Assembly: GCF_002215215.1 (NCBI RefSeq)
Contig: NZ_CP018632.1
Location: 7,312,501-7,376,500 of the forward strand
Reading direction: 5' to 3'
Origin: Granulosicoccus antarcticus IMCC3135
GTDB lineage: Bacteria; Pseudomonadota; Gammaproteobacteria; Granulosicoccales; Granulosicoccaceae
Length of the DNA stretch: 64,000 bases
The notes beneath the pieces were generated by a model. It worked only from the letters and a program-made list of their open reading frames with translations, was not told the origin of the DNA and did not search any database. The position numbers and the translations under genes are program-made. Shown here one piece after another: positions 8,896-16,004 of this stretch; the first letter of the stretch is position 1; the number at the start of each line of letters is the position of its first letter.

Positions 8896-9075
8896 AGATT
8901 TCAATCAAAATCATCAACCAGTCCGAGTCATCGCGACAAGGCTATATCCACCGAACTGACACACTCCAGATGCCGGGGACTTTACCTCTTATCAAAATTC
9001 ACTTGGCACATCTCAAGATTCACTTAACGCACCGCAGCGCAGCGATGCCAGAAGCGAATCAAGTGCGTTGAATTC

Positions 9076-9504
9076 TCAGTGCGCGAAGAGCTGCGAATCA
9101 TCTGCGAATGCCTTGAACTCAAGCGCGTTCCCAGACGGGTCAAGTAGAAACATGGTGTGCTGCTCACCCACTTCACCAGCAAAACGTACACGAGGCTTGA
9201 TCACCCACCGTGTATCGGCATTAGCTTCCAGGCGCGTACGTAAATCGGCAAATTGCTCAACGGTCAACACCACACCAAAGTGCGGCACTGGCACCGCATC
9301 ACCATCGACGGCATTGTTGATGGCAGCACTGGCAGCCTGAGATTCATCCAGGTGTGCCACGATCTGGTGACCGAAGAAGTCGTAGTCAATCCAGTGCGAA
9401 TCTTCACGCCCCTGCGGACAGGCCAGCACCTGCCCATAAAAGGTACGCGCAGCTTCAAGATCATGAACGGGGAACGCTAAGTGAAAGGGTCTGAGTGCAG
9501 TCAT
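9076..9504 (-). CDS. VOC (glyoxalase/bleomycin resistance/dioxygenase) superfamily protein
   Basis: A 142-aa protein with the two beta-alpha-beta-beta-beta modules of the vicinal oxygen chelate fold. The first module begins PFHLAFPVHDLEAARTFYGQVLACPQGR, with a likely metal His; the second begins PHFGVVLTVEQFADLRTRL and ends QHTMFLLDPSGNALEFKAF, with the C-terminal Glu that usually binds metal. The close resemblance is to small VOC proteins of unassigned function rather than glyoxalase I. It lies 68 bp downstream of ltaE on the same strand, so the two may share a transcript. Confidence 0.85.
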   Translation of the reverse strand: MTALRPFHLAFPVHDLEAARTFYGQVLACPQGREDSHWIDYDFFGHQIVAHLDESQAASAAINNAVDGDAVPVPHFGVVLTVEQFADLRTRLEANADTRWVIKPRVRFAGEVGEQHTMFLLDPSGNALEFKAFADDSQLFAH

Positions 9505-9572
9505 GGTGATACCTGGGCTGGAAATCGATAGGATATTAAGTCTTCGGGCAATCCAACGAATCAGGCGGTTTT

Positions 9573-10607
9573 TCAGACCTGTGAATCATCCTCGAAGAAG
9601 TCGCTTATGACACTGATCACACGCTCCAGTTCTCCCCTGCCAACATCACAATGGGTAACCAGCCTGCATGTGTTTCCGTAAGCCGACAACAATATATTGC
9701 ACTCTTTCGCTTTGGCTGACAATGCGGCACCGCAGTCCTGTTCGAAGTCCAGCCAGACCATGTTCGTCTGGGTCCAGCCAGAACGGACAACAAGCCCTTT
9801 CACAGAAGCAAGCTGTGTCGCCAGATAATCGGCATTCTGATGATCCTCGTGCAATCTTGCAACACCATCCGTCAGTGCGATTTTACCCGCCGCCGCCAGT
9901 ATTCCGGCTTGCCGCATGCCGCCGCCTGTCATCTTGCGCCAACGCAAGGCCTGGGCGATAAAAGCCTTGTCGCCGAACAGCAAAGAACCGACTGGCGCCC
10001 CTAGCCCCTTCGACAGGCACAGAGACACGCTGTCAAAATGCTGTGCAATGTCCTTCAATGACACACCCAGCTTAACCGCCGCATTCGCCATACGAGCACC
10101 ATCCAGATGCAGTTGCAAGCCGTGTTGCTGTGTAAAGGTTCTAGCCGACAGCATGCTTGAAACTGGCTGTACTCGGCCATGTTGCGAATTCTCAAGGCAC
10201 AACAGGCGACTTCTGGCAAAGTGCACATCATCCTCTTTCAATACCGACTTCACGTCAGCCAGATCAATATTGCCATCGACACCAAACGGCACCGTCTGCG
10301 GCTGAATACCACCCAGCGCCGCAGCGCCTCCACCCTCATACTTGTAGGTATGGGCATCAGCACCCACGATATATTCGTCCCCACGCTGACAATGCGTCAG
10401 CAGAGCCACCAGATTCGACTGCGTCCCGGTAGGCATGAACAGACAGGCTTCGTGCCCAAGCAGATCCGCTGCAAACTCCTGTAACTCGTTAACCGTTGGA
10501 TCATCTCCGTAGACGTCATCGCCCACTTCAGCGCCCGCCATGGCCGCCCGCATCTTATCGCTGGGGCGGGTCACCGTATCACTGCGCATATCGATTATCG
10601 TACTCAT
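9573..10607 (-). CDS. ltaE: Low-specificity L-threonine aldolase
   Basis: A fold-type I PLP enzyme cleaving L-threonine or L-allo-threonine to glycine and acetaldehyde. The 344-aa protein begins MSTIIDMRSDTVTRPSDKMR, with the family signature VGDDVYGDDPTVNELQ, then HLDGARMANAAV (residues 167-178) for PLP contact, and SLCLSKGLGAPVGS with the Schiff-base lysine at residue 200. Length and motifs are normal. Its upstream side is occupied by two blocks of short tandem repeats, which may overlap its promoter. Confidence 0.94.
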   Translation of the reverse strand: MSTIIDMRSDTVTRPSDKMRAAMAGAEVGDDVYGDDPTVNELQEFAADLLGHEACLFMPTGTQSNLVALLTHCQRGDEYIVGADAHTYKYEGGGAAALGGIQPQTVPFGVDGNIDLADVKSVLKEDDVHFARSRLLCLENSQHGRVQPVSSMLSARTFTQQHGLQLHLDGARMANAAVKLGVSLKDIAQHFDSVSLCLSKGLGAPVGSLLFGDKAFIAQALRWRKMTGGGMRQAGILAAAGKIALTDGVARLHEDHQNADYLATQLASVKGLVVRSGWTQTNMVWLDFEQDCGAALSAKAKECNILLSAYGNTCRLVTHCDVGRGELERVISVISDFFEDDSQV

Positions 10608-10695
10608 TCCAACTCCACTGTTCAGGCTTGCAGGATCGAGGTCCGGCAGCAGACACGTTGATAGATTAATAATTCAGGGGCACTCGACCAGCACC

Positions 10696-10785
10696 GCAGA
10701 AAACGCAGAAAACGCAGAAAACGCAGAAAACGCAGAAAACGCAGAAAACGCAGAAAACGCAGAAAACGCAGAAAACGCAGAAAAC
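10696..10785. repeat. Tandem repeat (GCAGAAAAC)x10
   Basis: Ten perfect head-to-tail copies of a 9-bp unit occupy 90 bp between the start of ltaE and the end of thiN. Perfect identity between copies suggests recent expansion and length variability. It lies about 90 bp upstream of ltaE, where its promoter should be, so copy number could affect transcription. Confidence 0.95.
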
Positions 10786-10790
10786 TGCAG

Positions 10791-10819
10791 GCAATCAGGC
10801 AATCAGGCAATCAGGCAAT
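10791..10819. repeat. Tandem repeat GCAATCAG, three and a half copies
   Basis: Three full copies of GCAATCAG plus GCAAT run from 10791 into the stop codon of thiN. The 8-bp period is not a multiple of three, so expansion toward the gene would alter the last codons of thiN. It adjoins the ten-copy 9-bp repeat. Confidence 0.85.
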
Positions 10820-11464
10820 TTTATTCACAAGTACCAGCAGCGTACCACTGCCCTGGCGAACGCAAACCTGCTTGTCTTCAGTCACATTACTCAGACCTAA
10901 CGTACTACCCACTTCAAGCGTTGCATCCTGTAACGGGTATTGTAGTCCGGACGTGGTGACACCGGTGGAGCCTGTCGGGGCCAGCAAACTGATCGTCTGC
11001 CCCGGCCTGACCGATATGACACAGCTAGCACTACCCTGCAGAACGTGGCATTGCGTCGTACCATCAATGAGCATCAAAGTGAATGGCCACGCTCGCAGTG
11101 CCGGCAGCATCCAGTTGAACAGCATGTGATCTGTGCGCCCACCGGACACACCCAGAATGACGACACTCTCTGGCGGGTCATCTGCCAGAACCTGCAGGGC
11201 AAGCTCCAGATCGCTAGCAGCCTTTTTGGCCGGATAAACAGACCGAGGCACTGCCGATAATGACTCTTGCGCCAATACCTCCTCGCTGGCACTGTCGAAA
11301 TCACCAATCAGTAGCGTCGGCATCAGTCCGGCGGCCAGGCAATGTTCAATGCCGCGATCAACGCAGATAAACTGATCTCCTGCCCTCACCTCATCAAACG
11401 GCACATGGTCTGTAGAGAATTCGCCACCGGCAAATACCCAGGCCCTACCCCCCGTCGTCGTCAT
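10811..11464 (-). CDS. thiN: Thiamine pyrophosphokinase
   Basis: This enzyme makes TPP directly from thiamine and ATP, the salvage step after import by ThiBPQ. The 217-aa protein has the diagnostic motifs GDFDSAS (residues 54-60), KKAASDLELAL near residue 85 and GGRTDHMLFN at about 108-117, followed by the C-terminal thiamine-binding beta-sandwich (ISLLAPTGSTGVTTSGLQYPL). The motif string identifies the COG1564 type, distinct from ThiL, which phosphorylates TMP. No riboswitch was seen upstream of it. Confidence 0.93.
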   Translation of the reverse strand: MTTTGGRAWVFAGGEFSTDHVPFDEVRAGDQFICVDRGIEHCLAAGLMPTLLIGDFDSASEEVLAQESLSAVPRSVYPAKKAASDLELALQVLADDPPESVVILGVSGGRTDHMLFNWMLPALRAWPFTLMLIDGTTQCHVLQGSASCVISVRPGQTISLLAPTGSTGVTTSGLQYPLQDATLEVGSTLGLSNVTEDKQVCVRQGSGTLLVLVNKIA

Positions 11465-11549
11465 GCTTATCAGGCTCGACCAGAGTTGAACAGTTCAGAT
11501 ATGCATTCTGCACAGCCATTCCACCCACCGTTGACGCTCATGCGACAGC

Positions 11550-12812
11550 TCACGAACTACCGTCGCGGATAAAACCATCAGCAAAGGCCATCGCCTTGGT
11601 CAACCCAATGAGAGTACCGGTATAACGCTCTCCGGCATCATCATCTACAGAGGCCAGAACTTCCAGAGAAAAGGCAGTTCCTCGTACCAACTTCGGCAAG
11701 ATTTCCGCGGCAAGATAACCACTGGCAGGTACCAATTGTCGCGTACCGCTCTGATCGACCCGAATCTCGGAACCAACGATATCGCCAAACAACGATGAAT
11801 CCACCTGCCAGAGAATGCGTGAGGGGGAATCTATTTCACGACCGTCAAACGTCACCTCAAGCGACGTTCTCTGAGCTTTCTCGCGCACTATCGTCATCGC
11901 CGCCTTTGGTGCCTGTAGCGGTCCGACCATACGCACATTCAGCTCACAGTTACGGCCAGCGCTCGTTTGAGTGCAATCCACCAACCAGGCTCCGAAGTAG
12001 GCCGTCAACTGTTCTTCTGGAAACTCAGCCGAATCAGGATCCGGTGCCACTGGTGAATCTGTGCTGGCGACAGTCGTCGGTGCACTGATTGCCGGCGCAG
12101 TGAAGGCCGTTGAAGCAGTTTCCCCGGGCAAACGACAATCGGACTCAGTAGGCACTCGCAACTCGATAATCGCGGCAAGATCAAAGACACCCTGATGACC
12201 CTGGGGCGCTTGCGCTTCTGCGTCAACGGTACCGGCAAAAGCCCCGTACAGCACCTGTAGATCACTACTTACTATGTTCAGGTACTGCTGCTGAGCCTGC
12301 CCGACCAGCGACGCTTCACCCTCTAGCCAGTAGCGTTCGTCAGAACCGCAGAGCTGAAATGAATTTCGTTCGGCGCCGTACACGTAAAACCCTCGAAGCA
12401 CCTGCCCTGTGGTGTCCTCTGTCCTGGCCAGTGACTGAAGCTCCTGTAATCGTTGCTGAGACATATGAGCCAGGCAATTCTTGGCTATTTGCTCAGCCTC
12501 TTGACGAGGCGAGGAAAAATTCAGATACCAGAGACAATTCTGCCGCCGATAATCCTTGAAAGCCTGCTGTGAGCTCCCCAGCCCCCCCAGAGCTTCACCT
12601 GACAACGATTCGGCCAGAAACTCGGTAATGCGCGACATACTGTCATCCATGAGATCAAGGTAGTTATCCATACAGATATGGATATCATCAATCTCGGCAG
12701 ATAACGCGGTACATTCGACCAGCGCATCGTAACTTTGAGCCTGTGCATTGCCGCTATTAACCAGTAGCAACACAAACACGACCAGGGTCACCAGTAATCC
12801 TCTGCCAGCCAT
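11550..12812 (-). CDS. Exported mosaic protein: LprI-like N-terminal and IalB-like C-terminal regions
   Basis: A 420-aa exported protein (signal peptide ending about residue 25, GNAQA). Residues 30-120 have the cysteine pattern of LprI/DUF1311 lysozyme-inhibitor domains (CTALSAEIDDIHICMDNYLDLMDD, then YRRQNCLWYL and NCLAHM). A middle part (GFYVYGAERNSFQLCGSDERYW) resembles the small beta-fold seen in NlpE/COG3650-like proteins. The C-terminal 150 residues (YFGAWLVDCTQ...RNCELNVRMVGP) resemble invasion-associated locus B proteins. These assignments are by eye. It is divergent from the BON-OmpA gene, and a role in envelope protection is inference. Confidence 0.65.
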   Translation of the reverse strand: MAGRGLLVTLVVFVLLLVNSGNAQAQSYDALVECTALSAEIDDIHICMDNYLDLMDDSMSRITEFLAESLSGEALGGLGSSQQAFKDYRRQNCLWYLNFSSPRQEAEQIAKNCLAHMSQQRLQELQSLARTEDTTGQVLRGFYVYGAERNSFQLCGSDERYWLEGEASLVGQAQQQYLNIVSSDLQVLYGAFAGTVDAEAQAPQGHQGVFDLAAIIELRVPTESDCRLPGETASTAFTAPAISAPTTVASTDSPVAPDPDSAEFPEEQLTAYFGAWLVDCTQTSAGRNCELNVRMVGPLQAPKAAMTIVREKAQRTSLEVTFDGREIDSPSRILWQVDSSLFGDIVGSEIRVDQSGTRQLVPASGYLAAEILPKLVRGTAFSLEVLASVDDDAGERYTGTLIGLTKAMAFADGFIRDGSS

Positions 12813-12926
12813 GCAAGTCTCTTGAAATCCCGTTGAAGTACTGATCCTACAGAATCACAGCACGAATTGCCTCGCAAGCTGTGGACAGTGACTGAAATCA
12901 AGCCCCGTTCGACAAGTTGCAGTCTG

Positions 12927-12932
12927 TATAAT
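12927..12932 (+). promoter_or_regulatory. Candidate -10 box upstream of the BON-OmpA gene
   Basis: A perfect TATAAT stands 48 bp upstream of the GTG at 12981. No good -35 lies 16-18 bp before it, so the call is tentative. It supports starting the downstream protein at 12981, because a start at 12867 would place this promoter inside the gene. Confidence 0.35.
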
Positions 12933-12980
12933 CAGAATTCGATTTATAGCCAGTATCCCTTAAGGATCAGCCTTGAACAC

Positions 12981-14480
12981 GTGAGCACTCGGATATCTCA
13001 ATTACCACGTAACGGTTCAGCAATCGTCTGGATATTGGTGTGGCTGACAGGTATGGCCATTGTCGTGTGGGGCGGCACGCTATACGCAATCCCCCGTTTC
13101 GAGCAAAAATTACAAAACAATGTTGAGAGTTCGATCGACAATCCCGCGATTGGCGTCGTAGTACAAGGACTCGCAGTCACCCTCACAGGACTAGTGTCCG
13201 ATGACCAGAACAGGGAAGATTTACTGACAACCGCTCGTAATACACTTGGGGTCCGAACCGTTCATGACCAACTGACCCTCAACGGAGAAACCGATATAAC
13301 CGACGCCATCGTGTCGGACAACGGCTCAAGCCGGACAGTAGAAGACGAGAAGGCTGCCACACTACCTGAGTCCACACTGCCGCCTGAAGACCTGGGTGAC
13401 GAACCGGACTCCATTGCCACCGCACGCAACGATCTGCCTGCCGAAAATGAGACGAGCGAACCAGACACAATGCCTGCGGGCAGACTGACTATCTCCGACC
13501 CTGGCGCAATTCCACCAGAAACGCAGGCGACTGAATTGCCATCCCTGTCTTTACGGGTTTTAGGAGATGTTCTCGCCCTGGAAGGCAGAATGTCACCCGA
13601 TGACAACGCCGCCAAGCTCATTCGCGAAACCATGAGCATCTTCAAGCTGGACGTCGTCAGCAATGGCATTGAATTCAATGATGAAGTCATGAAAGCCGAA
13701 TGGCTGGACTCCCTGCAACACGTACTACCGACCATGCAATCGTTAGAGAAACCACAAATTGATGTACAGGAAAGACAGATTACGCTGTCCGGCCTGGCAG
13801 AAAATCTGGAATCTCAAGGTGCTATTGTTGATGAGGCGCTTGCCTCGTTGGGCGAATTCTCACTGATAGAGCGAATCGGCGTCCGCAAAGAGGCCACTCC
13901 CGCCCCTACAGCCGTCTCACCGCCTGAGCCTGCTGCACCGCCTGAGCCTGCTGCACCGCCTGAGCCTGCTGCACCGCCTGAGCCTGCTGCACCGCCTGAG
14001 CCTGCTGCACCGCCTGAGCCTGCTGCACCGCCTGAGCCTGCTGCACCGCCTGAGCCTGCTGCACCGCCTGAGCCTGCTGCACCGCCTGAGCCTGCTGCAC
14101 CGCCTGAGCTGATCTCCGGTCAGTCGGATGCGCTGGCACAGGCGCTGGCAGAACTCCCCAGCCTGCGCATACTATTCGAGGCGAAAGATAACGTACTCAC
14201 TTCAGAAAACCTGAACATTCTGGACCAGATTGCCGCAGTCCTTCTCCGCTTTCCGGATAGCAAGGTTGCCATAGAAGGACACACGGATTGGACCGGTGAC
14301 ATTGAGAACAACCTTCAGCTCAGCCTCTTGCGCGCCACCACCGTGCGGGACTACCTGACAGGTAAAGGTGTTTCCGTTTATAACCTGCGCGCGCTGGGGT
14401 ATGGTGAAGGCAAGCCTATCGCCGACAATGCGACAGCCGAAGGCCGGGCGGCCAATCGTCGAATTGAGTTTACATTTTGA
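12981..14480 (+). CDS. BON-OmpA envelope protein with (PPEPAA)10 linker
   Basis: An inner-membrane-anchored, periplasmic peptidoglycan-binding protein of about 499 aa. One membrane segment near the N terminus (IVWILVWLTGMAIVVWGG) is followed by a BON domain (VVQGLAVTLTGLVSDDQNRED), an acidic Ser/Thr/Glu-rich stretch, two further BON-like repeats, a linker of ten PPEPAA hexapeptides, and a C-terminal OmpA domain with the peptidoglycan signature GHTDWTGDIENNLQLSLLRA and ANRRIEF. The architecture recalls mycobacterial ArfA (BON plus OmpA). The frame is open from ATG 12867, but GTG 12981 sits directly before the membrane helix. It overlaps the next gene by one base (TGATG). Confidence 0.85.
   Translation: MSTRISQLPRNGSAIVWILVWLTGMAIVVWGGTLYAIPRFEQKLQNNVESSIDNPAIGVVVQGLAVTLTGLVSDDQNREDLLTTARNTLGVRTVHDQLTLNGETDITDAIVSDNGSSRTVEDEKAATLPESTLPPEDLGDEPDSIATARNDLPAENETSEPDTMPAGRLTISDPGAIPPETQATELPSLSLRVLGDVLALEGRMSPDDNAAKLIRETMSIFKLDVVSNGIEFNDEVMKAEWLDSLQHVLPTMQSLEKPQIDVQERQITLSGLAENLESQGAIVDEALASLGEFSLIERIGVRKEATPAPTAVSPPEPAAPPEPAAPPEPAAPPEPAAPPEPAAPPEPAAPPEPAAPPEPAAPPEPAAPPEPAAPPELISGQSDALAQALAELPSLRILFEAKDNVLTSENLNILDQIAAVLLRFPDSKVAIEGHTDWTGDIENNLQLSLLRATTVRDYLTGKGVSVYNLRALGYGEGKPIADNATAEGRAANRRIEFTF
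13921..14110 (+). repeat. 18-bp in-frame tandem repeat encoding PPEPAA, ten copies
   Basis: Ten perfect copies of CGCCTGAGCCTGCTGCAC plus a partial one form the proline/glutamate-rich spacer between the BON-like and OmpA domains. The 18-bp period preserves the frame, so copy-number change would only lengthen or shorten the periplasmic linker. Perfect copies imply recent expansion or homogenisation. Confidence 0.95.
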
Positions 14481-15244
14481 TGCAACAGATTTCGATCTAC
14501 ATGAATCAGATAACCCCATTGCTCAGCTTGTATTCTGAAATCATCGCCTGTCTGATTATCGTCAGTCTGCTGAGCCTGATTGTCGGCTGGATGCTGCGCA
14601 GATCAAGAGCAAAAAGACAGATGAACGCATTAACGCAGTTCTGGGAAAAGCGCTACAACGCTCTGGAGGACATGTCGCGTCTGGACATCGAAAATCTGGA
14701 AGAGCAATTGCAGGGCATGGCCAATGAAACCAAAATCATTCAGGCCACTAACCGGCTTCAAAGCGATTCATTGAAGGCAAATGACAGCAGCGCACAGAAA
14801 TACCGTGCTGAGGCCATCGAACTGAATCGTCAGCATGCAGAAGCGCAGGAACGTCTGCAGCGCATCATCCAGCAGAAAGACCGAGACATTGTGGAACTGG
14901 GCAACCAGCTCAGCCGCTCCAGATCAACGGCAAGCAAGGCAGGATCGGTTGCCATGAGATCATTCTCCAGCGCTGCAGATGACACCGATGCTCTGGGTGA
15001 TGGCGAATTGACCTATGCTGATACCGTGGCTATCGGCTCCGCCGACTTGCTCGATTCAACTATCCAGATGTCTCCTCAGGAACTAAGAGTGCGTCGTACT
15101 GACAAACAGACGGATGATGAACTCGAATCAACCGTTGTGATCAACCACTCCGACGTGATCGATATGGAAGAGGCAACGGTTGCGCTGGATGAAGAGTCGC
15201 TGGCTTTTGCACGACGCTCTTCCAAATCGAACCGCAAAAATTAA
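14480..15244 (+). CDS. Single-pass membrane protein with cytoplasmic coiled coil
   Basis: About 254 aa, not assigned to a known family. A membrane helix (IIACLIIVSLLSLIVGWML) is followed by basic residues RRSRAKRQ, then a long charged region with heptad-like patterning between residues 55 and 150 (LEDMSRLDIENLEEQLQGM, QKYRAEAIELNRQHAEAQERLQ) and an acidic Asp/Glu/Ser/Thr-rich tail ending in SSKSNRKN. The positive-inside rule puts the coiled coil in the cytoplasm. The TGATG overlap with the BON-OmpA gene implies coupled translation, so the two may form an envelope-spanning pair. Confidence 0.8.
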   Translation: MQQISIYMNQITPLLSLYSEIIACLIIVSLLSLIVGWMLRRSRAKRQMNALTQFWEKRYNALEDMSRLDIENLEEQLQGMANETKIIQATNRLQSDSLKANDSSAQKYRAEAIELNRQHAEAQERLQRIIQQKDRDIVELGNQLSRSRSTASKAGSVAMRSFSSAADDTDALGDGELTYADTVAIGSADLLDSTIQMSPQELRVRRTDKQTDDELESTVVINHSDVIDMEEATVALDEESLAFARRSSKSNRKN

Positions 15245-15268
15245 AGTACCAGGCAGGAACTCCTTACA

Positions 15269-15895
15269 ATGAACAACACACTCTTCCATATACATGACCC
15301 CATGTGCAGCTGGTGCTGGGGGTTCAAACCCACTTTGGAAGAACTACTGGAAAGCCTGCCCGCAACTGTTACCGTAAAAAACATTCTGGGAGGCCTGGCT
15401 CCGGATAGTGACGCTCCCATGCCTGAAGCGACGCGGCAAATGCTGCAGCAGACATGGCGCGCTATTCAGACATCCATACCCGGCACTGAATTCAACTTCG
15501 ACTTCTGGACGAAGAACCAGCCAAAGCGATCAACCTGGCCTTCATGTAGGGCCGTACTGGCTGCCGCCCAGCAAAATCCGGAGCTGGAAGTACCCATGAT
15601 TACGGCTATTCAGAAGGCGTATTATCTGAATGCTCAAAACCCGTCAGAAACTGCCACATTGATAGAACTGGCAGAATCGATAGGATGCGACGCCACACAA
15701 TTTGCCGATTACCTTCACAGTGCTGCAGCTCATGCTGAGCTTGAGACCCATCGACATGCAGCACATCAACTGGGTGCTCAGGGATTCCCCAGTCTGGTTT
15801 TTGTCAATTCACGCAGTGAGGCTCAACCGATTGCCATTGATTACAATAATTCAAGCTCAATGCTTGAACAAATCGAAAGAGCAAACGTAGGCTGA
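15269..15895 (+). CDS. DsbA-family (FrnE-like) thioredoxin-fold protein
   Basis: A 208-aa cytoplasmic protein with a CxxC redox motif at residues 13-16 in IHDPMCSWCWGFKPTLEEL, an alpha-helical insertion, and the cis-Pro loop GFPSLVF near residue 175. This matches DsbA-like oxidoreductases of the FrnE / 2-hydroxychromene-2-carboxylate isomerase group. There is no signal peptide, so it is unlikely to be a periplasmic disulfide donor; thiol-stress or quinone chemistry is more likely. It starts 24 bp after the coiled-coil membrane gene and is probably in the same transcript. Confidence 0.88.
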   Translation: MNNTLFHIHDPMCSWCWGFKPTLEELLESLPATVTVKNILGGLAPDSDAPMPEATRQMLQQTWRAIQTSIPGTEFNFDFWTKNQPKRSTWPSCRAVLAAAQQNPELEVPMITAIQKAYYLNAQNPSETATLIELAESIGCDATQFADYLHSAAAHAELETHRHAAHQLGAQGFPSLVFVNSRSEAQPIAIDYNNSSSMLEQIERANVG

Positions 15896-16004
15896 TTCAC
15901 ACCTTGCAGCAAGCTTCGCCAACCGCTTCACAGCACATCAAAAGTAAATTCTGATTTATATCGTTCTGCCGTTACATGCCTCGTAGAGGTTGTAGATCAC
16001 GAGC

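Noticed and set aside
10622-10810. Minus-strand frame with RFL repeats
   Set aside because: Same artefact of the tandem repeat in the other strand; it would start inside the repeat and has no support.
10540-10959. Plus-strand open frame with AEN repeats across the 9-bp array
   Set aside because: The frame exists only because the 9-bp repeat has no stop; it runs antisense to ltaE and thiN, and has no ribosome site or domain.
12867-12980. N-terminal extension of the BON-OmpA protein from ATG 12867
   Set aside because: It would put a perfect TATAAT inside the gene and add 38 residues with no homology before the membrane helix.
13906-14139. Minus-strand frame with AQAVQQ repeats
   Set aside because: Shadow of the PPEPAA-coding repeat on the opposite strand.
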